DNA of 64,000 nt from Xanthocytophaga sp031424975 (GTDB lineage Bacteria > Bacteroidota > Bacteroidia > Cytophagales > 172606-1). The position numbers and the translations under genes were made by a program. Where the stretch lies: positions 1-64,000 of the forward strand of contig JANPIL010000141.1 of NCBI GenBank assembly GCA_031424975.1, given 5' to 3'. This document shows, one piece after another, positions 1 to 6,493 of this stretch. Every line of letters begins with the position of its first letter. Positions within the stretch are counted from its first letter, which is position 1. The notes under the pieces are model-generated. The model was not told the origin of the DNA. It did not search any database and saw only the letters and a program-made list of their open reading frames with translations.

Positions 1-24
1 GGGCTTTCTGAAACATACTATTTC
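1..24 (+). repeat. 30-bp ATACTATTTT repeat, left-truncated by window edge
   Basis: The window begins inside a copy reading GGGCTTTCTGAAAC then ATACTATTT. Its reverse strand supplies the TAG stop of the small ORF at 18-95. Confidence 0.8.
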
Positions 25-95
25 CAAGCACCCGCCAAAACACCAACCGCGTCGATAGCCACGGCTTTCGCGCGGTTTTTTATTTTGCTTCCCAT
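18..95 (-). CDS. possible 25-residue ORF, unknown
   Basis: A minus-strand ATG at 95 is preceded by AGGAGA at a normal Shine-Dalgarno distance. It opens a 25-codon frame rich in Lys, Arg and Ala (start MGSKIKNRAKAVAIDAVG) that ends at the TAG inside the neighbouring repeat. It is divergent from pnuC. The AGGAGA and the basic composition are the only support; it may be chance, and it could equally be noncoding leader DNA. Confidence 0.25.
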   Translation of the reverse strand: MGSKIKNRAKAVAIDAVGVLAGAWK

Positions 96-116
96 GATTT
101 TCTCCTAAACTATTCC

Positions 117-692
117 ATGTCCCTTCCACTGGCCATAGAAATCACCGCCGTACTGACCGGCTTGGCCTATTTGGTTTTGCTCATGCGTCAAAAAATCGCG
201 TGCTGGGCGTTTGGCATTGTCAGTTCGCTGTTGAGCATTTACCTGTTTGTCGTCACCAAACTCTATTCCGATGCCATTTTGTATTCCTATTACGTGGTAA
301 TGGGATTTTACGGCTGGTATTACTGGAACCGGCAAGGCGCACAAGGGTTTCCGGTGCAGCAGTGGCCTTGGCGCAAACATATTGCCGCCATTGGTTTGGG
401 CGTGGTGGCCGCATCAGGGCTGGGTTGGTTTTTTGCCAGCAAAACCGACGCAAACAATGCCTTTGCCGATGCGTTCAATGCAATTTTCAGTTTCATTGCT
501 ACCTATCTGGAAACGCAAAAAGTGGTGGAAGGCTGGATTTACTGGATTCTGATCAATATATTTTCCACGTGGCTCTATTACCAGCGCGGCCTGCATATCT
601 ATGCCGCATTGATGGTGGTCTATACGGTACTGTCGGTGGTGGGTTTTGTGCGTTGGCGCGGGGAATACAAGTTGGCACGACTGACGGATTAG
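117..692 (+). CDS. pnuC: PnuC-family nicotinamide riboside transporter
   Basis: Inner-membrane facilitator of the PnuC family, expected to import nicotinamide riboside for NAD salvage. The 191 residues are almost entirely hydrophobic helices, with family hallmarks: an early EITAVLTGLAYLVLL segment, the aromatic run YYVVMGFYGWYYWNR near residues 58-72, and a final helix pair around WILINIFSTWLYYQRGL (about residues 142-158) ending in VVGFVRWR. Length is close to the usual 190-240. No NadR or thiamine gene is adjacent, so the substrate (nicotinamide riboside rather than thiamine, as in PnuT) is inferred from overall similarity only. The ATG at 117 lacks a clear Shine-Dalgarno, normal for this phylum. 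A strong hairpin follows directly. Confidence 0.92.
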   Translation: MSLPLAIEITAVLTGLAYLVLLMRQKIACWAFGIVSSLLSIYLFVVTKLYSDAILYSYYVVMGFYGWYYWNRQGAQGFPVQQWPWRKHIAAIGLGVVAASGLGWFFASKTDANNAFADAFNAIFSFIATYLETQKVVEGWIYWILINIFSTWLYYQRGLHIYAALMVVYTVLSVVGFVRWRGEYKLARLTD

Positions 693-736
693 TAAAAACG
701 AGCAAAGCCCGGACATCCGGGCTTTGCTCGTTTTTA
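693..736. terminator. bidirectional intrinsic terminator between pnuC and tRNA-Arg
   Basis: Perfect 20-bp inverted repeat with loop ACAT: the left arm starts TAAAAACGAGC and the right arm ends GCTCGTTTTTA. The A-run and T-run flanks make it work in both directions, which fits the convergent pnuC and tRNA genes. Confidence 0.9.
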
Positions 737-741
737 CTTTG

Positions 742-813
742 TGCTCCCGAAGGGATTCGAACCCCTATCTTCGGTACCGGAAACCGAAATTCTATCCATT
801 GAACTACGGAAGC
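742..813 (-). tRNA. tRNA-Arg (anticodon CCG), intact copy
   Basis: Cloverleaf read by eye on the minus strand: acceptor GCTTCCG pairs with CGGGAGC, D-stem GTTC/GAAT, anticodon stem TCGGT/ACCGA with loop TTCCGGT (anticodon CCG, reading CGG), T-arm AGGGG-TTCGAAT-CCCTT, discriminator A. Length is 72 nt without an encoded CCA. A second, interrupted copy lies at 1081-1172, with a GIY-YIG gene between them. Confidence 0.93.
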
Positions 814-819
814 ATGTGT

Positions 820-1065
820 TCATTTCTGGTAAAGGGTTTTTCTTATAAACTCACGGCCAATTCCGGTTTTCAGAAAAACTTCCCTTTCAACTGCTTTTTC
901 TCTTGTCTCAAACATTTCGTAATGGACTATTTTCCAAGGTCTTGCAGATTTTGTGAATTTGGTTTTTCCCGCATTGTGTTGTTTCAACCTTTGAAATAAA
1001 TTTTCGGTTTGCCCGGTGTAATGAATGTTCCTGACTAAACTTTTCAGCACGTAAACATAAGACAT
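820..1065 (-). CDS. GIY-YIG superfamily endonuclease-like protein
   Basis: 81-residue single-domain protein of the UvrC/URI-type GIY-YIG fold. It starts MSYVYVLKS (the GIY strand, here YVY), continues to HYTGQT (the YIG strand, here YTG), then LFQRLKQHNAGKTKFT with the conserved Arg, and EKAVEREVFLKTG with the catalytic Glu. Length is normal for the small Bacteroidota members usually annotated as excinuclease-like. It lies between two tRNA-Arg copies in the same orientation, ending 6 bp from the intact tRNA. This suggests that the unit tRNA plus nuclease gene arose by duplication or insertion at the tRNA. The cellular role of these small proteins is not established; a homing or recombination role here is inference. 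Confidence 0.85.
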   Translation of the reverse strand: MSYVYVLKSLVRNIHYTGQTENLFQRLKQHNAGKTKFTKSARPWKIVHYEMFETREKAVEREVFLKTGIGREFIRKTLYQK

Positions 1066-1080
1066 ACTACATCTTCATTG

Positions 1081-1172
1081 TGCTCCCGAAGGGATTTGAA
1101 CCCCTATCTTCGGTACCGGAAACCGAAATTCCCTGTCTGCCGACAGGCAGGTATCCATTGAACTACGGAAGC
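1081..1172 (-). tRNA. tRNA-Arg (CCG), second copy interrupted by a 20-nt palindrome; probable pseudo-tRNA
   Basis: Identical to the copy at 742-813 over acceptor, anticodon and T arms, apart from one base in the T-loop region. It is 92 nt instead of 72 because CCTGTCTGCCGACAGGCAGG sits at 1132-1151, at the border of the D-loop and the 3' strand of the D-stem. Anticodon loop TTCCGGT is intact. The extra sequence can form its own 8-bp hairpin, so the RNA might still fold. With an intact copy 270 bp away, loss of function is more likely. Confidence 0.75.
1132..1151. repeat. 20-bp palindromic mini-element, copy in tRNA-Arg
   Basis: CCTGTCTGCCGACAGGCAGG: 8-bp stem (one G-T pair) and loop CCGA. 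Comparison with the intact tRNA shows a clean insertion between AAATTC and TATCC, with nothing lost or duplicated. Confidence 0.92.
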
Positions 1173-1283
1173 AAACGGAGTGCAAAACTACGCAATGGTT
1201 CGGATTTTGCGAAGACATTGCCATATTTTTTACCCGGAACACAAACGGAGTCCAACATCGGGAAACGCGGGTGCAACTTCGGG

Positions 1284-1316
1284 AAAATAGTATTCCCGCT
1301 GAAGACGGGATTTTTT
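1284..1316 (-). repeat. ATACTATTTT repeat with embedded GC hairpin
   Basis: AAAATAGTAT is followed at once by the hairpin TCCCGCTGAAGACGGGA and a T-run. The same hairpin sits at the same point of the repeat at 10471-10487 and 15887-15903. Confidence 0.75.
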
Positions 1317-1323
1317 AACTTTG
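1316..1323 (+). promoter_or_regulatory. candidate Bacteroidota -7 box (TAACTTTG)
   Basis: Matches TAnnTTTG. It overlaps the first possible start codon (TTG 1321) of the PP2C gene, so if it is used, translation probably begins at the next in-frame TTG (1345). Confidence 0.45.
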
Positions 1324-2112
1324 CGAAAACCAAAACCCGCCGCCTTGTTCCAGCAATTCCTATCCGCCTTCCAGCGCAAGCCGTTTTTCGGAGCCGACGG
1401 CCATTCGGTGGCCGGCAAGAAGCCCGTGAACGAGGACAGCTTCCTGATTGAAACCAAACCGCAAACCTGCCTGCTGCTCGTGGCCGACGGCGTGGGCGGC
1501 CACGGCCACGGCGATTGGGCCAGCCAAACGTGCGTGCAGACATTCCAAGAGGCATTCCGCGCCATAAAAAACCTCAACGACCCCAAAACATTCCTGCACG
1601 AAAATGCGCTGCAAACGGCGCGGAAAGTGCTGCAAAAACACGCCGAAGACCCGGCCTACAAAAACTGCGGCACCACGCTGACCGGGTTTCTGCTTCAGGA
1701 AACATACTATTTTGTAATCAACATCGGCGACAGCCGCTGCTATGCGTATCACAAAACCAAGGGATTGCGCCGCCTGACCAAAGACCACTCGGTGGTGCAG
1801 GAAATGATGGATGCCGGTACGCTCACCGAAGCCGAAGCCGCCACGCACCCCTACCGCGCTACCATGACTTCGGCCATCGGCCAAAGCCTTGAAACGCTGA
1901 AAATCGACATTACGGGCCCGCACACGCTGGCCGAAAACGAAATGCTGTTCGCCTTTTCCGATGGCATCCACGATTTCTTGACCGACGGGCAGATTACCGA
2001 AATAGTAGCTGACGAAAACCCCAAACCCCTCGCCCAAACCTTGGTGGAAAAGGCACTGGAAGCCGGAAGCACGGACAATGTGACGGCAGCTTGGGTAAAA
2101 ATCAATGATTGA
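1321..2112 (+). CDS. PP2C-family serine/threonine protein phosphatase
   Basis: Cytoplasmic Mn/Mg-dependent phosphatase of the PPM/PP2C family, 255-263 residues, a single catalytic domain. Motifs in order: NEDSF (residues 38-42), VADGVGGHGHG (metal-binding Asp and Gly), GTTLTGFLLQ, VINIGDSRCYAY, MTSAIGQS, FSDGIHDFL and STDNVTAAWV with the last metal Asp. No ATG is available near the N-terminus; TTG at 1321 or TTG at 1345 are the options, and a TAACTTTG box over the first favours the second. A 30-bp repeat is read in frame in the middle (1683-1713, giving TGFLLQETYYF). The next gene, 300 bp downstream, is an Hsp70-like protein; a joint phosphorylation-linked role is inferred only from adjacency. 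Confidence 0.9.
   Translation: MRKPKPAALFQQFLSAFQRKPFFGADGHSVAGKKPVNEDSFLIETKPQTCLLLVADGVGGHGHGDWASQTCVQTFQEAFRAIKNLNDPKTFLHENALQTARKVLQKHAEDPAYKNCGTTLTGFLLQETYYFVINIGDSRCYAYHKTKGLRRLTKDHSVVQEMMDAGTLTEAEAATHPYRATMTSAIGQSLETLKIDITGPHTLAENEMLFAFSDGIHDFLTDGQITEIVADENPKPLAQTLVEKALEAGSTDNVTAAWVKIND
1683..1713 (+). repeat. 30-bp ATACTATTTT repeat inside PP2C coding sequence
   Basis: CGGGTTTCTGCTTCAG then GAAACATACTATTTT lines up along its full length with intergenic copies. It is translated in frame as part of the core strand before the INIGDSR motif, so here the match may be partly natural coding sequence. Confidence 0.5.
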
Positions 2113-2141
2113 TGAAATTATCCGGAATTATTTTCCAAGCA

Positions 2142-2170
2142 GGTTTGGGCTTTTTGAAACATACTATTTT
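2142..2170 (+). repeat. 30-bp ATACTATTTT repeat, intergenic
   Basis: Near-consensus copy (GGTTTGGGCTTTTTGAAAC then ATACTATTTT) 30 bp after the PP2C stop. Confidence 0.9.
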
Positions 2171-2343
2171 CCATGCGATATTTTGTCCTTCTGGAAGAAT
2201 CTTGTGACAGATTCGGCGGCTTTTGTATTGTGCAGGATTTTTCGCCCCTACTGCTGCCGAACGCACTTCTGTTTGTCACAAGTTCCTTGCAGGAGGACGT
2301 ACGCGCATGAAATGTCGGACAATCATGCTCGGATTTTTCCTGT

Positions 2344-2372
2344 TTTGCGACGGACGAATGTTTGTAATTTTG
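2344..2372 (+). promoter_or_regulatory. candidate promoter of the Hsp70-like gene (TTTG ... TAATTTTG)
   Basis: TAATTTTG at 2365-2372 fits the -7 consensus TAnnTTTG, and TTTG at 2344-2347 fits the -33 box with a 17-bp spacer. It lies 42 bp before ATG 2415, which decides for that start over the longer open frame from 2223. Confidence 0.6.
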
Positions 2373-2414
2373 CGTTTCAATTTACCATCCGCATTCCCAA
2401 ATCCAAAATTCATA

Positions 2415-3872
2415 ATGAATCGCCGTTTAGTTTTGTACGTGGATACCGATTTTCTGATGGCGGCTGTGAAGCCTTTCGGCACACTCATCCCCGTGACGGT
2501 GAAAGATGAAATACGCGTGCCGCTGTTTTTTTTCGTGGATACGGCCAGCAACCGCATTTTTTACGGTTCGCGCTACCAGCCTGATTTTGAGGATGGTGTG
2601 CCCAACACATTCGGCAACTTCCTGCAAAGCATCACGGACGAGAAACTGAGCTACCAGGTTTTCCAATATACGGTTCCGGTCGTTGAACTGCTCAAAACCG
2701 TCATGGACGATGTGCGCCGCCAATACTTGGGCACGCTCGGCGAACTGACGAGTTCCATTGACCCGGCGGCCCGCATTCCGGTCTCGCTGGTTTTCTCCGA
2801 CACTGTTTCTGAAGATTCCCGGAAAGCATTTTCAACCTACCTGCAACGCATTGGCTATGAGACCGATGCCACGGCGTTTGTGGCGGCAGAAATGCTGGCC
2901 TTGAGCTTGTTTGAAAGCGGCAAACTGGCCCATCCGCAACACAAGAAAATCGTGGTGGCCGAGGCGTTCAACGAAAACCTGAATTATTCGCTGGTGCAGT
3001 GCTACAATGCCTCGGCGGTGGAACGCATTGCCGCCCATACCTATCCGCTCATGGGTGTGGACAGCCGCGTGAATGTGGTGGCCACCTACACCGTCGATTA
3101 CATAAACAACCAGCGGCGGCTGTTGCAAGGCAAAGAGGAACTCAACCGCGAATACAAACGGCATTTCCGGTTTGCCAAGGATTGGGTGCGGCAACTGGAC
3201 AGCGAAACACGCCCTTTTTTGGATGTGAAATCGGGATTTGCCATTGAAAAATCAACGGACAACAAGGTGGTGTTGAAAAAAGAGGAGATGGAGCAGTTGG
3301 CGGCCTACCACATCCGGAGCCTGGGGCAGACATTCGAGCTTTTCCTGAGCAACCATAACCACCGCGCCGAAGATATTGACAGGATTGTGCTGGTTGGCGA
3401 AAGCCTGACCAACAGCCGGGAACTGACGGCGGAATTTGCACGGTTCGGAGCCGGAAAGGTGCTGGCTTGTGACAAAACCGACGAAAAAGGCATCCTGAAC
3501 GGCGTTTTCCTGCGCCAGCAATACCACGAAAACCCGGCTACCGCCCCGCCGGTTAAGGACATGGCGGCGGCCACAACAGACACCGCCAAAATTCCCGCCC
3601 AATTTGAAACGGCCATCGTAACCAGCCAACTCGCCATCGGCCAGCAACTGGAGCTGGGCTGGAACGACCGGCTTGTGCGGGTCATGCACATGGGCGGCGG
3701 CCAGTTTGTGATTACCAAGCACTACAACTCCCAAATCATCACCGGCGACCAGTTTGCCATTGATACGCTGCTGCTGGGCCAGAAACCGGTGTTCAAGAAT
3801 GTGTTGCGAGGCGGCAAACCCATTGGCGACTACTCGCCAGGCGGCACGCTGAACGTGTTGAAGAAAGTGTAG
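2415..3872 (+). CDS. Hsp70-like (actin-fold) ATPase domain protein with C-terminal beta domain
   Basis: 485 residues from ATG 2415; the open frame reaches back to 2223 but a TAATTTTG promoter box lies inside that part. The N-terminus MNRRLVLYVDTDFLM resembles a degenerate phosphate-1 strand of the Hsp70/actin fold. IDRIVLVGESLTNSRELTAEF near residue 385 matches the Hsp70 segment usually read as VGGSTRIPxV, followed by the GxLNGVFL helix. The first 420 residues therefore look like a divergent DnaK-type ATPase. No EEVD tail or substrate-binding domain is visible. After a Pro/Ala-rich linker the last 85 residues form a predicted beta-rich module (QLAIGQQLELGWNDRLVRV). It follows a PP2C gene, with one repeat between them. 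Function unknown; fold assignment moderately sure. Confidence 0.72.
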   Translation: MNRRLVLYVDTDFLMAAVKPFGTLIPVTVKDEIRVPLFFFVDTASNRIFYGSRYQPDFEDGVPNTFGNFLQSITDEKLSYQVFQYTVPVVELLKTVMDDVRRQYLGTLGELTSSIDPAARIPVSLVFSDTVSEDSRKAFSTYLQRIGYETDATAFVAAEMLALSLFESGKLAHPQHKKIVVAEAFNENLNYSLVQCYNASAVERIAAHTYPLMGVDSRVNVVATYTVDYINNQRRLLQGKEELNREYKRHFRFAKDWVRQLDSETRPFLDVKSGFAIEKSTDNKVVLKKEEMEQLAAYHIRSLGQTFELFLSNHNHRAEDIDRIVLVGESLTNSRELTAEFARFGAGKVLACDKTDEKGILNGVFLRQQYHENPATAPPVKDMAAATTDTAKIPAQFETAIVTSQLAIGQQLELGWNDRLVRVMHMGGGQFVITKHYNSQIITGDQFAIDTLLLGQKPVFKNVLRGGKPIGDYSPGGTLNVLKKV

Positions 3873-3887
3873 AGACGGGGTTTTCGG

Positions 3888-3940
3888 AAAAATAGTATCC
3901 CTGCCTGTCCGGCAGGCAGGTTTCCAAAACGCCAAACCCC
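3888..3940 (-). repeat. ATACTATTTT repeat carrying the 21-bp palindrome variant
   Basis: AAAAATAGTAT is followed by the palindrome at 3900-3920 and then the normal right half TTTCCAAAACGCCAAACCC. The palindrome therefore sits at the junction between the two boxes of the repeat. Confidence 0.85.
3900..3920. repeat. 21-bp palindromic mini-element (variant B)
   Basis: Perfect 8-bp stem CCTGCCTG / CAGGCAGG with pentaloop TCCGG. It is the exact reverse complement of the copy at 17269-17289. Confidence 0.85.
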
Positions 3941-3996
3941 CGGCTGCGGGCGGGCATGAAATACTTGAGAGAGAAAATACTTTAAAGGAAAAAACC

Positions 3997-5619
3997 ATGT
4001 GCAAGAACCGAATCCGAATCTTTTTTGTGACACTGTGCCTGTGTGTGGCCGCCAACGGAGCGTGGGCGCAGCAGAAGTATTGGATTGCCTTCAAAGACAA
4101 ACCCCTTGCCGGCCAAGTATACGTGTCGCCGCAAGCCGCCCGGAACCGGATGCTGCAAAACCTGCCCGTGTGCCAGTCCACAGATTTGCCCGTTGACAAA
4201 TACTATGTCCGGCAATTGCAAAACCTCGGCATCCGGCCCCAGGTGGTTTCCAAGTGGCTGAACGCCGCCTCCGCCCGGTTGGACAAAAACCAGTTGGCCT
4301 GCCTGAAACGGCTGCCTTTCGTCCGGGAAATCACGTTGATTGACGGTAATATCAGGATTGCGAACGAAGCCCCCCCCGCCCCCGATGGGGGAGCCATTTC
4401 TCCCCTCCCTATCGGGGAGGGGCCGGGGGTGGGGCTTTTGGGGGAGGCCTCGGGGGGAGCTTTGTCTTACAGCACGGCCCTAAACCAGATTGGAGCCAAG
4501 GCATTGACAGACGAGGGCTTAACGGGCAAAGGTGTGAAAATCGGGGTGATTGATGTGGGCTTTTACGGTTTGAAAACCAACGCGTCGCTGCAACACTTGC
4601 GCGAGGAAAACCGGATTGCCGAAACCCGCGACTACGTGAAGCCGAACCGCAAGGAGGAGTTTTTTGCCATGGAAACCCATTCGGATTGGCACGGTGCGGA
4701 AGTGGTGCAGATGATTGCGGGCTACAACCCGACGCAGCGCATGGAGTTTGGCATGGCCACCGGAGCCACATTTTATTTGGCCCGCACCGACCACGGCGTA
4801 CGCGAAACCCGCAGCGAGGAAGACAATTGGGTGGCCGCCCTTGAACGCATGGACAGCCTTGGCGTGCGGCTGGTGAATACGTCGCTGGGATACGCCAAGG
4901 GGTTCAGTAACCCGAAAGAGAACTACAAGCCTTCTGACATGGATGGCAAAACCAGCAAGATAAGCCGGGCCGCCCAGATTGCCGCCGACCAAAAGGGAAT
5001 GCTGATTGTGGTTTCGGCGGGCAACGAGGGCGATGATTTGAGTTGGCGCATCATCTCCACACCCGCCGATGCGGAAGGCGTGCTGGCCGTGGGCGCAACC
5101 AAAGCAAAATCGCGCGATAAGGTTGGCTACAGCAGCATCGGCTCCGACTTTCTGGCGTATCTCAAGCCCAATGTGTCGTGTTTCGCAGCCAACGGAACGA
5201 GTTTTGCCGCACCGGTGATTGCGGGCTTGGCTGCCTGCCTGATGGAAAAATCGCCGAAACTGACCAACAGGCAACTGATGCGCACCATTGAAAAATCGGC
5301 GCACCTGTATCCGTATGGCAACAATTACGTGGGCTATGGCGTGCCCGATGCCCGCAAAGCCTTGCAATTACTCAAGGATTCAACGCTGAAACTTAACAAT
5401 GTCAGGGAGTTGCGCATCAAGGGTGATGCCTTTAAATACACCGTTGCAAATGCCCAAGCCGAGCGGGCGGTGGTGTTTCACAAACGAAACGACCGGATGG
5501 TGGTCAGGCAGGAAGTGGTGGCGGTGGTAGCGGGCACGGTTGAGTTTCGCCGCCATCCCGAAGCGCGGCGCACTACCGTGGATTTGGAAGATGAAGTGCT
5601 GGAAGTTTTTTGGGAATAG
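3997..5619 (+). CDS. secreted S8 subtilisin-like serine protease
   Basis: 540 residues. Signal peptide of about 24 residues (hydrophobic FFVTLCLCVAANG, cleavage after AWA), N-terminal prodomain to about residue 120, then an S8 catalytic domain with Asp186 (IGVIDVG), His232 (HSDWHGAEV), the oxyanion Asn in VSAGNEG and Ser402 (NGTSFAAP). The last 75 residues are a small beta region without a type IX sorting motif. Residues about 125-153 (APPAPDGGAISPLPIGEGPG...) are encoded by a GC-rich intergenic-type repeat inserted in frame between prodomain and protease. This falls in the linker and so may be harmless. Likely exported to the periplasm or surface for protein degradation; substrate unknown. 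Confidence 0.92.
   Translation: MCKNRIRIFFVTLCLCVAANGAWAQQKYWIAFKDKPLAGQVYVSPQAARNRMLQNLPVCQSTDLPVDKYYVRQLQNLGIRPQVVSKWLNAASARLDKNQLACLKRLPFVREITLIDGNIRIANEAPPAPDGGAISPLPIGEGPGVGLLGEASGGALSYSTALNQIGAKALTDEGLTGKGVKIGVIDVGFYGLKTNASLQHLREENRIAETRDYVKPNRKEEFFAMETHSDWHGAEVVQMIAGYNPTQRMEFGMATGATFYLARTDHGVRETRSEEDNWVAALERMDSLGVRLVNTSLGYAKGFSNPKENYKPSDMDGKTSKISRAAQIAADQKGMLIVVSAGNEGDDLSWRIISTPADAEGVLAVGATKAKSRDKVGYSSIGSDFLAYLKPNVSCFAANGTSFAAPVIAGLAACLMEKSPKLTNRQLMRTIEKSAHLYPYGNNYVGYGVPDARKALQLLKDSTLKLNNVRELRIKGDAFKYTVANAQAERAVVFHKRNDRMVVRQEVVAVVAGTVEFRRHPEARRTTVDLEDEVLEVFWE
4368..4455 (+). repeat. GC-rich CCCCTCC/GGAGGGG repeat inside the protease gene
   Basis: Tandem inverted blocks of C-rich and G-rich sequence (for example TCCCCTCCCTATCGGGGAGG) with the same make-up as the blocks at 12790, 16281, 44559 and 45849. 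It is read through in frame as a Pro/Gly linker. Confidence 0.8.
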
Positions 5620-5750
5620 AAGCAGGAGAGATTCCCGCACCGTATTTCGGATGCCTGACCGAGATGCCCGGTCATCCAATCCATTGCCCGGCAACGAACT
5701 GAATAAACCAATCAACTCCGTGCCAAAGTGATTGGCAACAACTATGCGGC

Positions 5751-5780
5751 GGGTTTGGGCTTTTCAACACATACTATTTT
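5751..5780 (+). repeat. 30-bp ATACTATTTT repeat, intergenic
   Basis: GGGTTTGGGCTTTTC, AACAC, ATACTATTTT. It lies between the convergent protease and response-regulator genes, 16 bp from the latter's stop. Confidence 0.9.
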
Positions 5781-5795
5781 CTCCTTCCGCCTTTG

Positions 5796-6218
5796 TCAGC
5801 GCAAGGCCGGGGCGGTACGCGGCATCCGTTTGATTTCGCCGAGCAGGCTTTCGGTCAGGGGTTTGGTCACGAATTTGATTACGTATTCGTTGTCCACGAT
5901 TTTTTCAATGTCGCGCTTGTTGTCCGAACTTGACAGAATCACGATGCGGCACTTGTTTTTCAGTGTCTCGGCAAACATTTCGAACTCAAACAGGAATACA
6001 AAGCCGTCCACGATGGGCATATTGATATCGAGGAAAATGATTTCGGGCAGGTTTTCGGGGTTGTTCTGCTCCCTTTCCAGATATTCCAGCGCACTTTTGC
6101 CCGAATTTTTCACTTCCACCCGCTTGGCAAACTTGGTGATTTCAATGATTCGCTTGCTGATAAAATTGTCGGTGTCATTATCATCCACAAGCAGTACGAG
6201 ATCGAACGTGTTTTCCAT
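5796..6218 (-). CDS. single-domain response regulator (receiver domain)
   Basis: 140 residues from ATG 6218, a stand-alone REC domain with no output domain: acidic pair in LLVDDND near the N-terminus, phospho-acceptor Asp in IIFLDINMP, conserved Ser in VILSSS and Lys in KFVTKPL. The frame extends 12 codons further upstream, but MENTFDLVLLVDD is the natural N-terminus. It lies downstream of, and in the same direction as, the PAS/GAF histidine kinase at 6489-8933. It is probably that kinase's phosphorylation target, acting by protein contact rather than by binding DNA. A TATTTTTG box upstream gives it its own possible promoter. Confidence 0.93.
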   Translation of the reverse strand: MENTFDLVLLVDDNDTDNFISKRIIEITKFAKRVEVKNSGKSALEYLEREQNNPENLPEIIFLDINMPIVDGFVFLFEFEMFAETLKNKCRIVILSSSDNKRDIEKIVDNEYVIKFVTKPLTESLLGEIKRMPRTAPALR

Positions 6219-6265
6219 ATTGTTTAAAGAATAATTATAATTCCTGTTTAACACTTATTTCGATT

Positions 6266-6273
6266 CAAAAATA
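6266..6273 (-). promoter_or_regulatory. candidate -7 box (TATTTTTG) of the response regulator
   Basis: Exact TAnnTTTG on the minus strand, 47 bp before ATG 6218, with a TTGAC sequence about 20 bp further upstream. Suggests expression separate from the kinase gene. Confidence 0.45.
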
Positions 6274-6464
6274 GCGGTTTGCGTCAAGCCGGGGCGGCTC
6301 AAAAAACCCTATTACTGCTATGCGTAATAAAAAACGCATAATTCAATTTGCCAATCAGTGCTAAAAACACAGAATCATCCACAACCAATTGGCTATCAGT
6401 TGGTTAGGGATGCAAAAATTGAGGAAAAGGTAACTTACAGGGATTTTTTGGGGGAAGGGAAAGA

Positions 6465-6493
6465 CGGGTTCCGGCTTTTTGAAAGATACTATT
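6465..6493 (+). repeat. 30-bp ATACTATTTT repeat at the kinase stop codon
   Basis: CGGGTTCCGGCTTTTTGAAAG then ATACTATTC. The reverse strand of its last box provides the TAG that ends the histidine kinase. Confidence 0.85.

Noticed and set aside
2223..2414. Upstream extension of the Hsp70-like gene
   Set aside because: A TAATTTTG promoter box lies inside it and the sequence is not protein-like.
3252..4199. 315-codon minus-strand frame across the end of the Hsp70-like gene and start of the protease
   Set aside because: It overlaps two well-supported genes and includes a repeat; no family resemblance.
3997..5619. Type IX sorting domain on the subtilase
   Set aside because: The C-terminus lacks the usual YPNP/Gly-x-Tyr pattern that is clear in the sugar-dehydrogenase-like protein.
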